Part shown: piece after piece, positions 24,334 through 32,667 of the stretch
Layout: each line of letters starts with the position of its first letter
Numbering within the stretch: the stretch's first letter is position 1
Source of the DNA: Virgisporangium aliadipatigenens
GTDB lineage: Bacteria > Actinomycetota > Actinomycetes > Mycobacteriales > Micromonosporaceae
Direction: 5' to 3'
Length of the DNA stretch: 64,000 bases
NCBI RefSeq assembly: GCF_016863615.1
Contig: NZ_BOPF01000035.1
Location: forward strand, 61,300-125,299
Notes under the pieces: generated by a model
Databases searched by the model: none
The model's input: the letters and a program-made list of their open reading frames with translations, nothing else
Told to the model about the DNA's origin: nothing
Translations under genes and position numbers: made by a program

Positions 24334-25272
24334 TCACGTACGCGCGAAGCGACGCCGGTAGTCCAGTGGGCTCACCCCCATGTGGCGCTTGAACAGCGCG
24401 CGCATGTTGGCGCCCGTGCCCAGCCCGGAGCTCTGCGCGACGGTGTCCATGCCCTCGAGCCCCTGCTCGATCAGGCGGCACGCCAGGCTCACGCGTTCGA
24501 CGGTGAGCCAGGCCAGCGGGGTGGTGCCGACATCGGCGCGGAACCGCCGGTGCAGGCTGCCGACGCTCATCCGGCCCTGCCGGGCCAGATCGGCCACCGT
24601 GATCGCCTCGTCCAGGCGTTGCTGGGCCCACGCCATCACCGTGGTCAGGGACCGGTCCTCGACCGAGGGGATCGGGCGCTCCACGAACTGACGCTGGCCG
24701 CCATCGCGGTAGGCCGCGAAGACGAGCCGGCGGCTGATGTGGTTCGCGACCTCGGCACCGTGGTCGCGCCGGACGATGTGCAGCCCGAGATCCAGCGCTG
24801 CGGCGCTGCCGGCCGAGGTCAGCACCTCACCGTCGTCGACGAACAGAACATCCGGCTCCAACTTCACGGCCGGGAAGCGCTCCTGGAACTCCGGCGCCAA
24901 GGCCCAGTGGGTCGTGGCCCGGCGGCCGTCGAGCAGACCGGCCTCGGCCAGCGTGAACGCACCTGTACACAGACCCACCAGGCGAGCGCCGCGGGCGTGC
25001 GCGCGGCGCAGGGCCCCGAGCATCGCCGGCCGGGCCGGCGTCTCGACGTCCGGCCGGTTGGGCACGATCACCGTGTCAGCCTCGTCGATGTCGTCGAGGT
25101 TGCCGACCGCGGCGATGCTGAACAACGCGTCGCGCATCGGGGTCGAGGCGCGCGGGGCGACCACGCGCAGGTCGTACAGGTGGAAACCGACCTCGGGCCG
25201 GAGCGGGCCGCCGAAGATCTCACACGCACAGCCGACCTCGAAGGGGTTGGACTGCTCGTCGACGACGAGCAC
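24334..25272 (-). CDS. GlxA-type AraC regulator with DJ-1/PfpI amidotransferase-like domain
   Basis: A 312-residue protein. The first ~190 residues are a class I glutamine amidotransferase-like (DJ-1/PfpI) domain: VVDEQSNPFEVGCACEIFGG, the nucleophile-elbow-like VGLCTGAFTLAEAGLLDG and TTHWALAPEFQERFP. The C-terminal part is an AraC HTH pair (ITVADLARQGRMSVGSLHRR; MDTVAQSSGLGTGANMRALF; GVSPLDYRRRF). GTG 25272 is the start, with AAGGA 14 nt upstream. It follows the epoxide hydrolase gene on the same strand, ~45 bp downstream, and could be co-transcribed with it. The trigger is unknown. Confidence 0.85.
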   Translation of the reverse strand: MLVVDEQSNPFEVGCACEIFGGPLRPEVGFHLYDLRVVAPRASTPMRDALFSIAAVGNLDDIDEADTVIVPNRPDVETPARPAMLGALRRAHARGARLVGLCTGAFTLAEAGLLDGRRATTHWALAPEFQERFPAVKLEPDVLFVDDGEVLTSAGSAAALDLGLHIVRRDHGAEVANHISRRLVFAAYRDGGQRQFVERPIPSVEDRSLTTVMAWAQQRLDEAITVADLARQGRMSVGSLHRRFRADVGTTPLAWLTVERVSLACRLIEQGLEGMDTVAQSSGLGTGANMRALFKRHMGVSPLDYRRRFART

Positions 25273-25318
25273 GACCCGATGTAAGGATCCTTGCGGCAGC
25301 CGCCGCGTCGCAGGAGGT

Positions 25319-26458
25319 TCATAGCGGGCCGGTGAATGTGCGTATCCTCGCTGCGATGAGCTGTGGTGCTTCTGCGGTGACGAAGTGGCCGCACCGGCCG
25401 AGTTCGGCCCAGGTTCGGATGTTCGTGAACAGCCGCTCGGCCAGGGCGCGGGGTGCGTGTTCGATGAGCTGGGTGGTCAGGGTGACGCCGACCGGACACG
25501 TGACCCGGTCAGTCGTCCGGAAGGGCACACCGTTGCGGTCCCGGCCGTGGAAGTCGCGATTGGCACCGGCGACACATCCGGTGACCCAGTACAGGGTCAG
25601 GGTGTCGAGGAGCGTCCTGGTCAACGGTCCGTCCCAGTCCCACTCCGCACCGGGGGCAAGCGTCCAGTTGTGCCACTTCTCGAACAGCCAGGCGGCCAGC
25701 CCGGCCGGGCTGTCGGTCAGGCCGTAGGCGAGGGTGTGCGGACGCGTGCCCAGGATCGCCAGGTAGCCGCCTTCGTCAGCCTCCCACTCATCGCCGTAGG
25801 CCAGGTACGCCCGCTCCGGCTCGGTCAGTTCCTCTGCCAGCCGGGCCACCGACGGAATCCCTGGCTCAGTGGTGTGGTAGCCGAGGATCCGTTCCGGCGC
25901 GAGTAGCACCATCCTCGCTGCCGAGCCGGCCGCGACATCGTAGCCGTGCACCCAGACCTGTTCCAGGTTCAGCCCGTCGAGCAGTCGCAACAGCAGCACG
26001 GCAGTGTCGTAGCTCGACGGCCCGGGGATGCCCGGCGGATCCGACAGCCCATAACCCGGCAGAGACACGGCCACCGCGTCATAGGCGGCTCCGCCGTCAC
26101 GCGGGAAGGCCAGCAATTCGGCCAGGTCGATCATCTCCAGGAACGAGCTCGGCCAGCCATGCAGGAGCAGGATCGTACCCGCGGGATTCTCGGCACCGAC
26201 CCGCATGGCGTGCAGGACGTGAGATCCGCAGTCGACCCGAATGTGCTCATGTCGCGCCAGCCGGGCCTCCGTGGCGCGCCAGTCATGCGTGTGCCACAGT
26301 GCGGTCAGCCGTTGCAGGTCGGCCAGGCCGGTGCCGTACCGCCACCCGGCGTCGGCGGCATCCGTCGGCCATCGGGTGGCGGCCAGCCGCGCCCGCAGCT
26401 CAGCGAGATCCTCGTCCGGCACCCGGATCTGGAATCGTCCCGGTGGCGGCAGGTCCAT
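25319..26458 (-). CDS. Epoxide hydrolase-like alpha/beta hydrolase (EHN family)
   Basis: A 379-residue protein with the N-terminal epoxide hydrolase domain (FQIRVPDEDLAELRARLAAT) and the alpha/beta core: oxyanion motif LLHGWPSSFLEM, nucleophile region VWVHGYDVAAGSAARM (Asp in the usual position, though the usual GGDWG is altered to HGYDV), and the catalytic His in GHFVTAEAP. It should hydrolyse epoxides to diols in the cytoplasm; the atypical nucleophile elbow means another hydrolase reaction cannot be excluded. It forms a likely two-gene unit with the GlxA-type regulator. Confidence 0.82.
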   Translation of the reverse strand: MDLPPPGRFQIRVPDEDLAELRARLAATRWPTDAADAGWRYGTGLADLQRLTALWHTHDWRATEARLARHEHIRVDCGSHVLHAMRVGAENPAGTILLLHGWPSSFLEMIDLAELLAFPRDGGAAYDAVAVSLPGYGLSDPPGIPGPSSYDTAVLLLRLLDGLNLEQVWVHGYDVAAGSAARMVLLAPERILGYHTTEPGIPSVARLAEELTEPERAYLAYGDEWEADEGGYLAILGTRPHTLAYGLTDSPAGLAAWLFEKWHNWTLAPGAEWDWDGPLTRTLLDTLTLYWVTGCVAGANRDFHGRDRNGVPFRTTDRVTCPVGVTLTTQLIEHAPRALAERLFTNIRTWAELGRCGHFVTAEAPQLIAARIRTFTGPL

Positions 26459-26598
26459 CAGTCACACTCCAAGCACCACTCGCTGTCTGTCGGAGCAGTT
26501 TCGCACTTGCCTCCGAAATCATGTGAGTCGATCCGGTCGCGGGCCGGGTCGGGCGCGATCTTGCCGCGCGGCGGCCGCCGAATGATCCGCCGGGCTAG

Positions 26599-26758
26599 GT
26601 CCTGTCTCGTGGATCACGCCGGCCTGCGGCGGACTCAGACGCCGCCCGGCCGCACGCCGGTCACACCCGGATACGACACCGGTATCCGGGCGCGCCCGGC
26701 GCACACCCAGCCGACCCCTGAGCCTCGCCTCGGCTCGACGTGATCCACGAGACAGGCC
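26599..26758. mobile_element. 160-bp MITE of IS5 type flanked by CTAG duplication
   Basis: The left end GTCCTGTCTCGTGGATCAC (26599-26617) is matched by the right end, whose reverse complement is GGCCTGTCTCGTGGATCAC (26740-26758), 18 of 19 identical. Both ends are bordered by CTAG (26595-26598 and 26759-26762), fitting the 4-bp YTAR target duplication of IS5-group elements. The interior has no transposase gene but contains an inner stem, CCCGGATAC / GTATCCGGG. It is inserted at the edge of an older transposase fragment. Confidence 0.75.
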
Positions 26759-26761
26759 CTA

Positions 26762-26886
26762 GTCGTCAGCCCCGCCGCGACCAGACGCGCCAGCCGGCGA
26801 AACTGAGCCGGCCGCAGCCCGCTGAACGGGTAGATCCACTCCGGATGCGACGCCGAGGGCACCTGCACCACATCATCGTTGAGCAT
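26762..26886 (-). pseudogene. IS5-family transposase N-terminal fragment
   Basis: The minus strand encodes MLNDDVVQVPSASHPEWIYP, then FSGLRPAQFRRLARLVAAGL before the MITE boundary. 'HPEWIYPF(T/S)GL.PAQFR.L..LVA' is the conserved start of a common actinobacterial IS5-type transposase. No HTH or DDE catalytic region follows on either side of the MITE, so the gene is broken. Confidence 0.6.
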
Positions 26887-26936
26887 CGTTGCAGCGCGAA
26901 GATCACCGGACCATGAGACAGAGCCCGGCCACGCCG

Positions 26937-27272
26937 CTACCTGTCGTAGCCGCACACGTCGTGCAGCCAGTAGTCGAGATACCCCTCCACGGCCGCCCGG
27001 TCGGCGAGATCGAGTGCCAGCCACTCACGTGCCGCCCGTCGCATTTCGGCCCTCGCCTGCTGCCCTTCCTCCGGCTTCAACTCCACCCGGTCGGTGAGGA
27101 AGCCCCAGATCAGTTGCATGCCTACAGCCAGTTCACCCGCAGTGCGTCCCGCGTGACCCCACAGCTCCAACCCCGCCTCGTACGGGTCCTCGGCAGTCAC
27201 AAGCCGCTCCGCCAATGCGGTCACCTGCGTGAGATGCTCCGCCTCCGCGTCATCCCACGCGCGTCCGGTCAT
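26937..27272 (-). CDS. Hypothetical small protein
   Basis: A 111-residue soluble protein, mostly helical and acidic, from ATG 27272 (MTGRAWDDAEAEHLTQVTAL to YLDYWLHDVCGYDR). Codon third positions are GC-rich and the sequence reads as real protein (AGRTAGELAVGMQLIWGFLT). I do not recognise a family. It stands alone between transposase debris and the chemoreceptor. Confidence 0.55.
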   Translation of the reverse strand: MTGRAWDDAEAEHLTQVTALAERLVTAEDPYEAGLELWGHAGRTAGELAVGMQLIWGFLTDRVELKPEEGQQARAEMRRAAREWLALDLADRAAVEGYLDYWLHDVCGYDR

Positions 27273-27531
27273 GAACGGACCATCGCATCTCACACCCACT
27301 CGCGTGCCGATTACGAGCCCTCGTTCAGGTGAAGCCGGTACAACCTCGCCGCCGACTGCACACCCGTCGCGCTGAACGCGCGCGGCATCGGCACGATGAG
27401 CGTCGACCGCGGTCGAGCGTTCCGGCGCCACTTCATCGGTATGTGTCCCCGCTCATAGTCGTCCGGTCTTATCTCGCGTGGAACCGGTCCGATGTGCATA
27501 TCGGCGGGACACACGACGGGGGCGGGCGGTT
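27273..27531 (+). other. Intergenic region with a short unresolved coding-like remnant
   Basis: Between 27335 and 27449 the plus strand has a frame with codon-like bias encoding [20 protein letters not shown] followed by HFIGMCPRS and a stop, with no start. It may be the tail of a lost gene. The last ~80 bp before 27532 should hold the promoter of the chemoreceptor; the GGGGGCGGGCGG just upstream of the ATG serves as ribosome-binding region. Confidence 0.25.
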
Positions 27532-29136
27532 ATGCGGCGGGTCAGAATCGGGGCACGGCTGGCGGGTGCCTTCGTCACCGTCCTCGGGCTACTGGTGCTC
27601 GTGGCCGGCGTCGCCTTCACGGCGATCCGCGACCAGCGCCAGACGGCCGCGCAGGTGCGCGGGCTGCAGATCCTCACCACCCAGACGGCGGAGGCCAGGT
27701 TCTACGCCACCAGCCTGAACGGCTGGCAGAGCGCGTACATCTACGACATCCACCGGCTGGGCGCCGCGCGTGCCCTCGGCGGCGGCTCGGTCAACCTCAA
27801 GGGCTGGCAACAGGAGCGCGAACGGTTCGAGGCATTCCTGCCGACCGTGCGCACCGGCGACATGACCGGGCCGGAGCGGCGCCTGTTCGAGCAGGTGCGC
27901 GCCGAGTTCAACGCCTACTTCGCGCTGAACGACAAGGTGAACCAGGCGTTCGCGCCGGGCACCTCCCAGGCGCTGTGGGCCGGTGACCAGCTCGCCATGT
28001 ACGACAGCTGGAACAGCTACTACCGGATCATGCGGACGATCCAGCAGTTGAGCGGCTCGATCGACCATCGTGGCCGGGCGGCCGTCATCGCCTCCGCACG
28101 CAACGGGGAGCTGTCCGAACGCGCCGTCCTCGCCGGCACGCTGCTGGCGCTGCTGCTCGGCGTCGCACTGGCCGCCATCGTCACGCGCAGCATCGTCCGG
28201 CCCGTCGCGGCGGCCCGGGACGCCCTGCGCCGCGTCGCGCAACGCGACCTCGACGTGCAGCTGCCCACCGCGGGCAACGACGAGCCGGCGCAGATGGCGC
28301 TCGCGCTGGAGGACGCCCTGGGCGCGATCCGCGCGGTCGTGGTCGACGTCGCCGCGCAGGCCGACGTGCTCGCCCGCACCTCGGGTGAACTGGACGAGGT
28401 CGCCGGCACCTTCGCGGCGAGCGCGGTCGAGACCTCCGCGCAGGCCGGCACGGTCGCCGAGGCATCCCAGGAGGTCAGCCGCAACGTGCGGACCGTCGCG
28501 GCCGGCACCGAGGAGATGGGACAGGCGCTGCGCCAGGTCGCCCGCAACGCCTCGGACGCCTCACGGGTGGCCGCCGAGGCGGTCGGCGCCGTGGAGGCGG
28601 CCGGCGCCACCGTGAACAGCCTGGGCGTCTCCTCGGCGAAGATCGGCGACGTCGTGCAGCTCATCACGTCGATCGCGGCGCAGACCAACCTGCTCGCGCT
28701 CAACGCCACCATCGAGGCCGCCCGCGCCGGTGAGCAGGGCAAGGGCTTCGCGGTCGTTGCCGGCGAGGTCAAGGAGCTGGCCCAGGAGACCGCCCGCGCC
28801 ACCGAGGACATCGGCCGCCTGGTGCAGGCCATCCAGGACGACGGCGGGCAGGCGGTGGACGCCATCGGCCGGTTCCGGGATCTCATCACCCGGATGAACG
28901 ACTACCAGGCCATCGTCGTCGAGGCGGTCGAGGCGCAGACGGCGACCTCCGACGAGGTGAACCTGAACGTGGCCGGGGCCGCGGCCGGAGCCGGGCAGAT
29001 CGCCGACAACATCGGCGCGGTCGCCGCCTCGGCGTCGCGGGCGAGCGCGGACGTCACCCGCTCCCGGCAGGCCGCCGCCGAGCTCGCCCGGATGTCGCGA
29101 CAACTGCGCGAAGCCGTCGGTCAGTTCCGGTACTGA
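27532..29136 (+). CDS. Methyl-accepting chemotaxis protein (transmembrane chemoreceptor)
   Basis: A 534-residue receptor: TM1 ([20 protein letters not shown], ~10-30), an extracytoplasmic four-helix-type sensor (~31-200), TM2 ([20 protein letters not shown], ~203-222), HAMP linker ([20 protein letters not shown]) and a long cytoplasmic coiled coil. The signalling hairpin has the universal tip [20 protein letters not shown] followed by [17 protein letters not shown]. It would sense an external cue and control CheA. Its presence implies motility in at least one life stage. It is followed after 11 bp by a binding lipoprotein, which may present ligand to it. Confidence 0.92.
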   Translation: MRRVRIGARLAGAFVTVLGLLVLVAGVAFTAIRDQRQTAAQVRGLQILTTQTAEARFYATSLNGWQSAYIYDIHRLGAARALGGGSVNLKGWQQERERFEAFLPTVRTGDMTGPERRLFEQVRAEFNAYFALNDKVNQAFAPGTSQALWAGDQLAMYDSWNSYYRIMRTIQQLSGSIDHRGRAAVIASARNGELSERAVLAGTLLALLLGVALAAIVTRSIVRPVAAARDALRRVAQRDLDVQLPTAGNDEPAQMALALEDALGAIRAVVVDVAAQADVLARTSGELDEVAGTFAASAVETSAQAGTVAEASQEVSRNVRTVAAGTEEMGQALRQVARNASDASRVAAEAVGAVEAAGATVNSLGVSSAKIGDVVQLITSIAAQTNLLALNATIEAARAGEQGKGFAVVAGEVKELAQETARATEDIGRLVQAIQDDGGQAVDAIGRFRDLITRMNDYQAIVVEAVEAQTATSDEVNLNVAGAAAGAGQIADNIGAVAASASRASADVTRSRQAAAELARMSRQLREAVGQFRY

Positions 29137-29147
29137 GAGGGAACGTC

Positions 29148-30191
29148 ATGCGCTTGAGAAGGACGGCCGCCGCCGTCGCCACCGCGCTGGTGCTGGCCGG
29201 CTGCGGCACCGCCACGAACGACTCCCTCGCCGGCCCGGTCAGCGCCGGCCTCGGTACCGAGGAGATACGCGTCGGGCTCGCCTTCGACTCGGGCGGCCGC
29301 GGCGACAAGAGCTTCAACGACGCCGCCGCGGCGGGGCTCGACCTCGCCGTGAACGAACTGGGCGTCGCCGCCACCGAGGCCGCCCCGAAGGCGGACACCG
29401 ACCCCGAACGCACCGAGGTGCTGCGCGCGCTGGCCAAGGCGGGCAACAACCCGGTGATCGCGGTCGGCTTCCTGTACGGCTCCGCGCTGAGGACGGTGGC
29501 CGCGGAGTTCCCGAAGACCACTTTCGCGATCGTTGACGACGACTCGTTCGCGGCGCCGAACGTCGTCTCCCTGGTCTTCGCCGAGGAGCAGGGCTCCTAC
29601 CTGGTCGGGGTCGCCGCGGCGCTGCGTTCGCGCACCGATCGGATCGGGTTCATCGGCGGTGTGCGCAATCCGCTGCTGCAGAAGTTCGAGGCGGGGTTCG
29701 CGGCCGGGGCGCGGCGGGTCAAGCCGGGCATCGTGGTCGACGTCAACTACCTGAGCGTGCCGCCGGACTTCAGCGGGTTCGGCGTGCCGGACCGGGCCCG
29801 CGGCGTGGCCGCCGGCATGCTGGCCGCCGGGGTGGACATCGTCTACGCGGCGGCCGGGGGCTCCGGTGCCGGTGCGCTGCAGGCGGTGGCCGCGGTCGAC
29901 GGGGCCGCGTTCGTCGGCGTCGACTCCGACCAGTACCTGAGCGTGGACGCCGCCGTGCGGCCGGTGGTGCTGACCTCGATGATCAAGCGCGTGGACAACG
30001 CGGTGTTCCAGGAGATCCAGGGCTTCATCAAGGGCGATCGCGCCGGCGGGGTGAAGCGGTTCGACCTCAAGATAGACGGGGTGGGGTACGCCGGGTCCAA
30101 CGAGACGGCCATCGTGCCGCTGCGGGCCCAGCTGGAGGCGGCGCGCCAGCAGTTGATCGACGGCACGGTCGTCGCGCCGGCGACGCCTTGA
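29148..30191 (+). CDS. BMP/Med-family substrate-binding lipoprotein
   Basis: A 347-residue lipoprotein (signal MRLRRTAAAVATALVLAGCG, lipidated Cys at 19) of the basic membrane protein family. The mature domain has the family motifs VGLAFDSGGRGDKSFNDAAA, the FVEEQGSYLVGV-like FAEEQGSYLVGVAAAL, and IGFIGGVRNPLLQKFEAGFA. BMP proteins bind purine nucleosides or autoinducer-type ligands. No ABC permease or ATPase genes follow; instead transposase debris lies downstream. Its tight linkage to the chemoreceptor suggests a sensing rather than an uptake role, or loss of the transporter genes. Confidence 0.88.
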   Translation: MRLRRTAAAVATALVLAGCGTATNDSLAGPVSAGLGTEEIRVGLAFDSGGRGDKSFNDAAAAGLDLAVNELGVAATEAAPKADTDPERTEVLRALAKAGNNPVIAVGFLYGSALRTVAAEFPKTTFAIVDDDSFAAPNVVSLVFAEEQGSYLVGVAAALRSRTDRIGFIGGVRNPLLQKFEAGFAAGARRVKPGIVVDVNYLSVPPDFSGFGVPDRARGVAAGMLAAGVDIVYAAAGGSGAGALQAVAAVDGAAFVGVDSDQYLSVDAAVRPVVLTSMIKRVDNAVFQEIQGFIKGDRAGGVKRFDLKIDGVGYAGSNETAIVPLRAQLEAARQQLIDGTVVAPATP

Positions 30192-30260
30192 TAGGACTGT
30201 CGGTAGCGGGCGTTCAACGACTCGATCGCGTTCGTACCCGGTATGAAAGGCGGAAGGTCG
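30190..30260 (-). pseudogene. IS256-family transposase fragment
   Basis: The minus strand reads DLPPFIPGTNAIESLNARYR. 'TNAIESLNARYR' is the hallmark near the C-terminal catalytic Glu of IS256-type transposases. Only ~24 codons remain, overlapping the stop of the BMP lipoprotein gene. Confidence 0.65.
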
Positions 30261-30262
30261 CC

Positions 30263-30435
30263 CGGGTGGTGGTGTCGAACCCGGTGAAGACGTGTGGTTG
30301 CCGACGAGCGCACCCACGGGCTGAGGCGGCAGGTGAGCCGGCGGGCGCATCTGGTGCGGCAGCGGACGCGGATCAAAAACCCGGTCCATGCGGTCCTGGC
30401 CCGCAACCTCGCAAACAACGACGCGCCTGTCGGGA
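30263..30435 (+). pseudogene. IS110-family transposase fragment
   Basis: The plus strand reads RVVVSNPVKTC, then a frame change, then VADERTHGLRRQVSRRAHLV and RQRTRIKNPVHAVLARNLAN. In intact IS110 elements these two blocks are separated by ~30 residues, so the copy has an internal deletion or frameshift. It directly abuts the IS256 fragment on the opposite strand. The following ~145 bp up to 30580 shows nothing recognisable. Confidence 0.65.
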
Positions 30436-30580
30436 TCGGTGGGATACGGGACGCCGCCGGCGATCCCGCACGTGATCGCGCACTCCATGTCCGGACAGCT
30501 GTGGAACAGGTCGACGCAGACCGCGTTCACGAAACCGTCCACGCCAACTGGATGGCGGCCAGCCCACACCCGCTACCTGC

Positions 30581-31243
30581 TCAGCCGGAGCCGGCCCGCA
30601 CCAACCCGCACTCGTATGCGAACACCACCGCCTGCACCCGGTCCCGCACGCCGAGCTTGGCCAGCACCCGGCTGACGTACGTCTTGACCGTGCCCTCCGA
30701 CAGGTACAGCCGGCCGGCGATCTCACTGTTGGACAGGCCCCTGGCGACGAGGCCGAGCACCTCGCGTTCGCGCCCGGTCAGAGTGTCCAGCACGGCGGTG
30801 TCGGCGACCGCCGAACCGGTGTCGGCGTAGCGTTCCAGCAGCCGGCGCGTGACGCTCGGCGCCACCACGGCGTCCCCGCGCGCGACGACCCGGATGGCTG
30901 AGAGCAGGTCCGCGGCGAGCGTGTCCTTGAGCAGAAAGCCGCTGGCACCGGCCTGCACGGCGGCGAAGACGTACTCGTCGAGGTCGAACGTCGTCAGGAT
31001 CAGGACCCGGGTCTGGCGTACCGCGTTCTCGGCGCAGATGCGTCGGGTCGCGTCGACCCCGTCGAGCCCGGGCATCCGCACGTCCATCAGCACCACGTCG
31101 GGACGTAGGTCGAGCGCGAGCCGCACCGCCTGGGCGCCGTCGCCTGCCTCCCCGACGACCCGCATGTCGTCCGCGTTCTCCAGGATCATGCGGAACCCGG
31201 TGCGGACCAGGACCTGGTCGTCGGCCAGGAGCAGGTCGATCAT
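30581..31243 (-). CDS. NarL/LuxR-type response regulator
   Basis: A 220-residue two-component response regulator. Receiver residues are in place: acidic D8/D9, phospho-acceptor D54 (VVLMDVRMPGLDG), T84/T85 and K106 (SGFLLKDT). A LuxR HTH follows (LTGREREVLGLVARGLSNSE; LYLSEGTVKTYVSRVLAKLG). ATG 31243 overlaps the kinase stop (ATGA). It should be phosphorylated by the adjacent kinase. Targets may include the divergent secreted peptidase; inferred. Confidence 0.92.
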   Translation of the reverse strand: MIDLLLADDQVLVRTGFRMILENADDMRVVGEAGDGAQAVRLALDLRPDVVLMDVRMPGLDGVDATRRICAENAVRQTRVLILTTFDLDEYVFAAVQAGASGFLLKDTLAADLLSAIRVVARGDAVVAPSVTRRLLERYADTGSAVADTAVLDTLTGREREVLGLVARGLSNSEIAGRLYLSEGTVKTYVSRVLAKLGVRDRVQAVVFAYECGLVRAGSG

Positions 31244-32553
31244 CGGGGGCCGCCGCGCAGCGGAAGCACCGCCCGGATCCCGAAACCGCTCGCGCGCCGC
31301 CCGGCCTCGAACGAGCCGCCGAGGAGCCGGATCCGCTCCCGCATGCCGCGCAACCCGTTACCGCCGCCCGGATCGGCGCCGAGCCGGATCACTTCCGTCC
31401 CGTCGTCGGTCACCGCTATCTCCACGCTCTCGTCCGTATAGGAGAGAACGACCTCCGCCCGCGCGTCGGCGCCGCCGTGCTTCATCGTGTTGGTCAACGC
31501 CTCCTGAACGATGCGGTACACCGAAAGGTCCACAGTGGACGGTAACGGCACCGGATCACCGGTTACGTGCAGCCGCACCGGCGTGCCCGCCTCGCGCACT
31601 TGGTCGAGCAGCGCGGGCAACGCGGCCAGCCCCGGCTGCGGGCGCCAGGCGTCGTCGACCTGGTCCACCGTGGCGAGCACGCGACGCATGTCGGTCAGCG
31701 AGTCGCGTCCCGTCTTGACGATCGCCTCGAGCGCGGTGCGGGTCGCTTCGGGCCGCTTCTCCAGCGCGGCGGCGGCGCCCTGGGCCTGGATCACCATCAC
31801 CGACAGGCCGTGCGCCACCACGTCGTGCAGCTCGCGGCTGAGCCGGCTGCGTTCGGCCGCCACGGCCAGGGCCGCCTGCTGGTCCGCCTGGCGTTCGAGG
31901 TCGGCGGCATGGGCGTGCAGTTCGTCCAGGTGCGCCCGCCGGCTGCGCGCACCGGACCCGATGGCCCACGAGGCGATGAGGGTGATGATGAGCGCCGGCA
32001 GGTCGTTCCACTCGATGCCCGAGATGTTGCGGACCGCTTTGTCGACCATCGGCTTCGGCAGGTCCGGGCGCGGCGCTTCCGGGGACGGGCGATACAGGTC
32101 GGGGCGATCCACGTCGTACCGTTCCGCCTTCGTGGACCCGTCGATCCGGCTCGCGGCGAACCCGCTGGAGGCGGTGGCAAGGGTCAGCAGCACGGCGAGC
32201 GCCGCGCCGGATACCCGCCACGAGTACCGCACGGCGACGGTAGCGAGCAGGATCGGCGCGCTCAGGTCGATGGCGGTCAGCTCCACGCGCAGCGCCAGAT
32301 GGATCACGACGGTCAAGGTGCACAGCACGAGCATCGGCAGCGGCCACCGGCGACGCGCCGCGATGCCGACCGTGGCCACCGTTGTCGCGATCCACCACAG
32401 CGACGGCCCGCCGGCCTGCGCGACGTCCTTCGGCTGGCCGGTCCAAGCGATCACCATTAGACACAGCAACAGCACCCCCGCCGCCAGCCCCACGTCCTGG
32501 ACGGCGGGCCGAGCGGCGACGGCGCGCACGCCGCGGGTCAGTTCTCCGGTCAT
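31240..32553 (-). CDS. Sensor histidine kinase (HisKA_3 / NarL-partner type)
   Basis: A 437-residue membrane kinase. The N-terminal half has about five hydrophobic helices and an extracytoplasmic loop (~130-180). The dimerisation helix carries the phospho-His in RSRLSRELHDVVAHGLSVMV. The ATPase domain shows VQEALTNTMKHGG (N box), VTDDGTE and GGGNGLRGMRERIRLLGGS (G box). ATG 32553 begins MTGELTRGVRAVAARP; the longer open frame upstream is antisense to the peptidase gene. It is in an operon with the response regulator. Confidence 0.9.
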   Translation of the reverse strand: MTGELTRGVRAVAARPAVQDVGLAAGVLLLCLMVIAWTGQPKDVAQAGGPSLWWIATTVATVGIAARRRWPLPMLVLCTLTVVIHLALRVELTAIDLSAPILLATVAVRYSWRVSGAALAVLLTLATASSGFAASRIDGSTKAERYDVDRPDLYRPSPEAPRPDLPKPMVDKAVRNISGIEWNDLPALIITLIASWAIGSGARSRRAHLDELHAHAADLERQADQQAALAVAAERSRLSRELHDVVAHGLSVMVIQAQGAAAALEKRPEATRTALEAIVKTGRDSLTDMRRVLATVDQVDDAWRPQPGLAALPALLDQVREAGTPVRLHVTGDPVPLPSTVDLSVYRIVQEALTNTMKHGGADARAEVVLSYTDESVEIAVTDDGTEVIRLGADPGGGNGLRGMRERIRLLGGSFEAGRRASGFGIRAVLPLRGGPR

Positions 32554-32667
32554 ATCGACCGCAGCATACGGACGCGGCGGCGTACGGAGGATCCGTCGCA
32601 GGTCAATTGTTCTGTTACCTCCGGGGACGGACGCGGCCGACGCCGGCCCACCCGCACGGTGAAATCC

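Noticed and set aside
24232..25284. Plus-strand open frame opposite the GlxA-type regulator
   Set aside because: The minus strand has unmistakable DJ-1 and AraC motifs; the plus-strand product has none.
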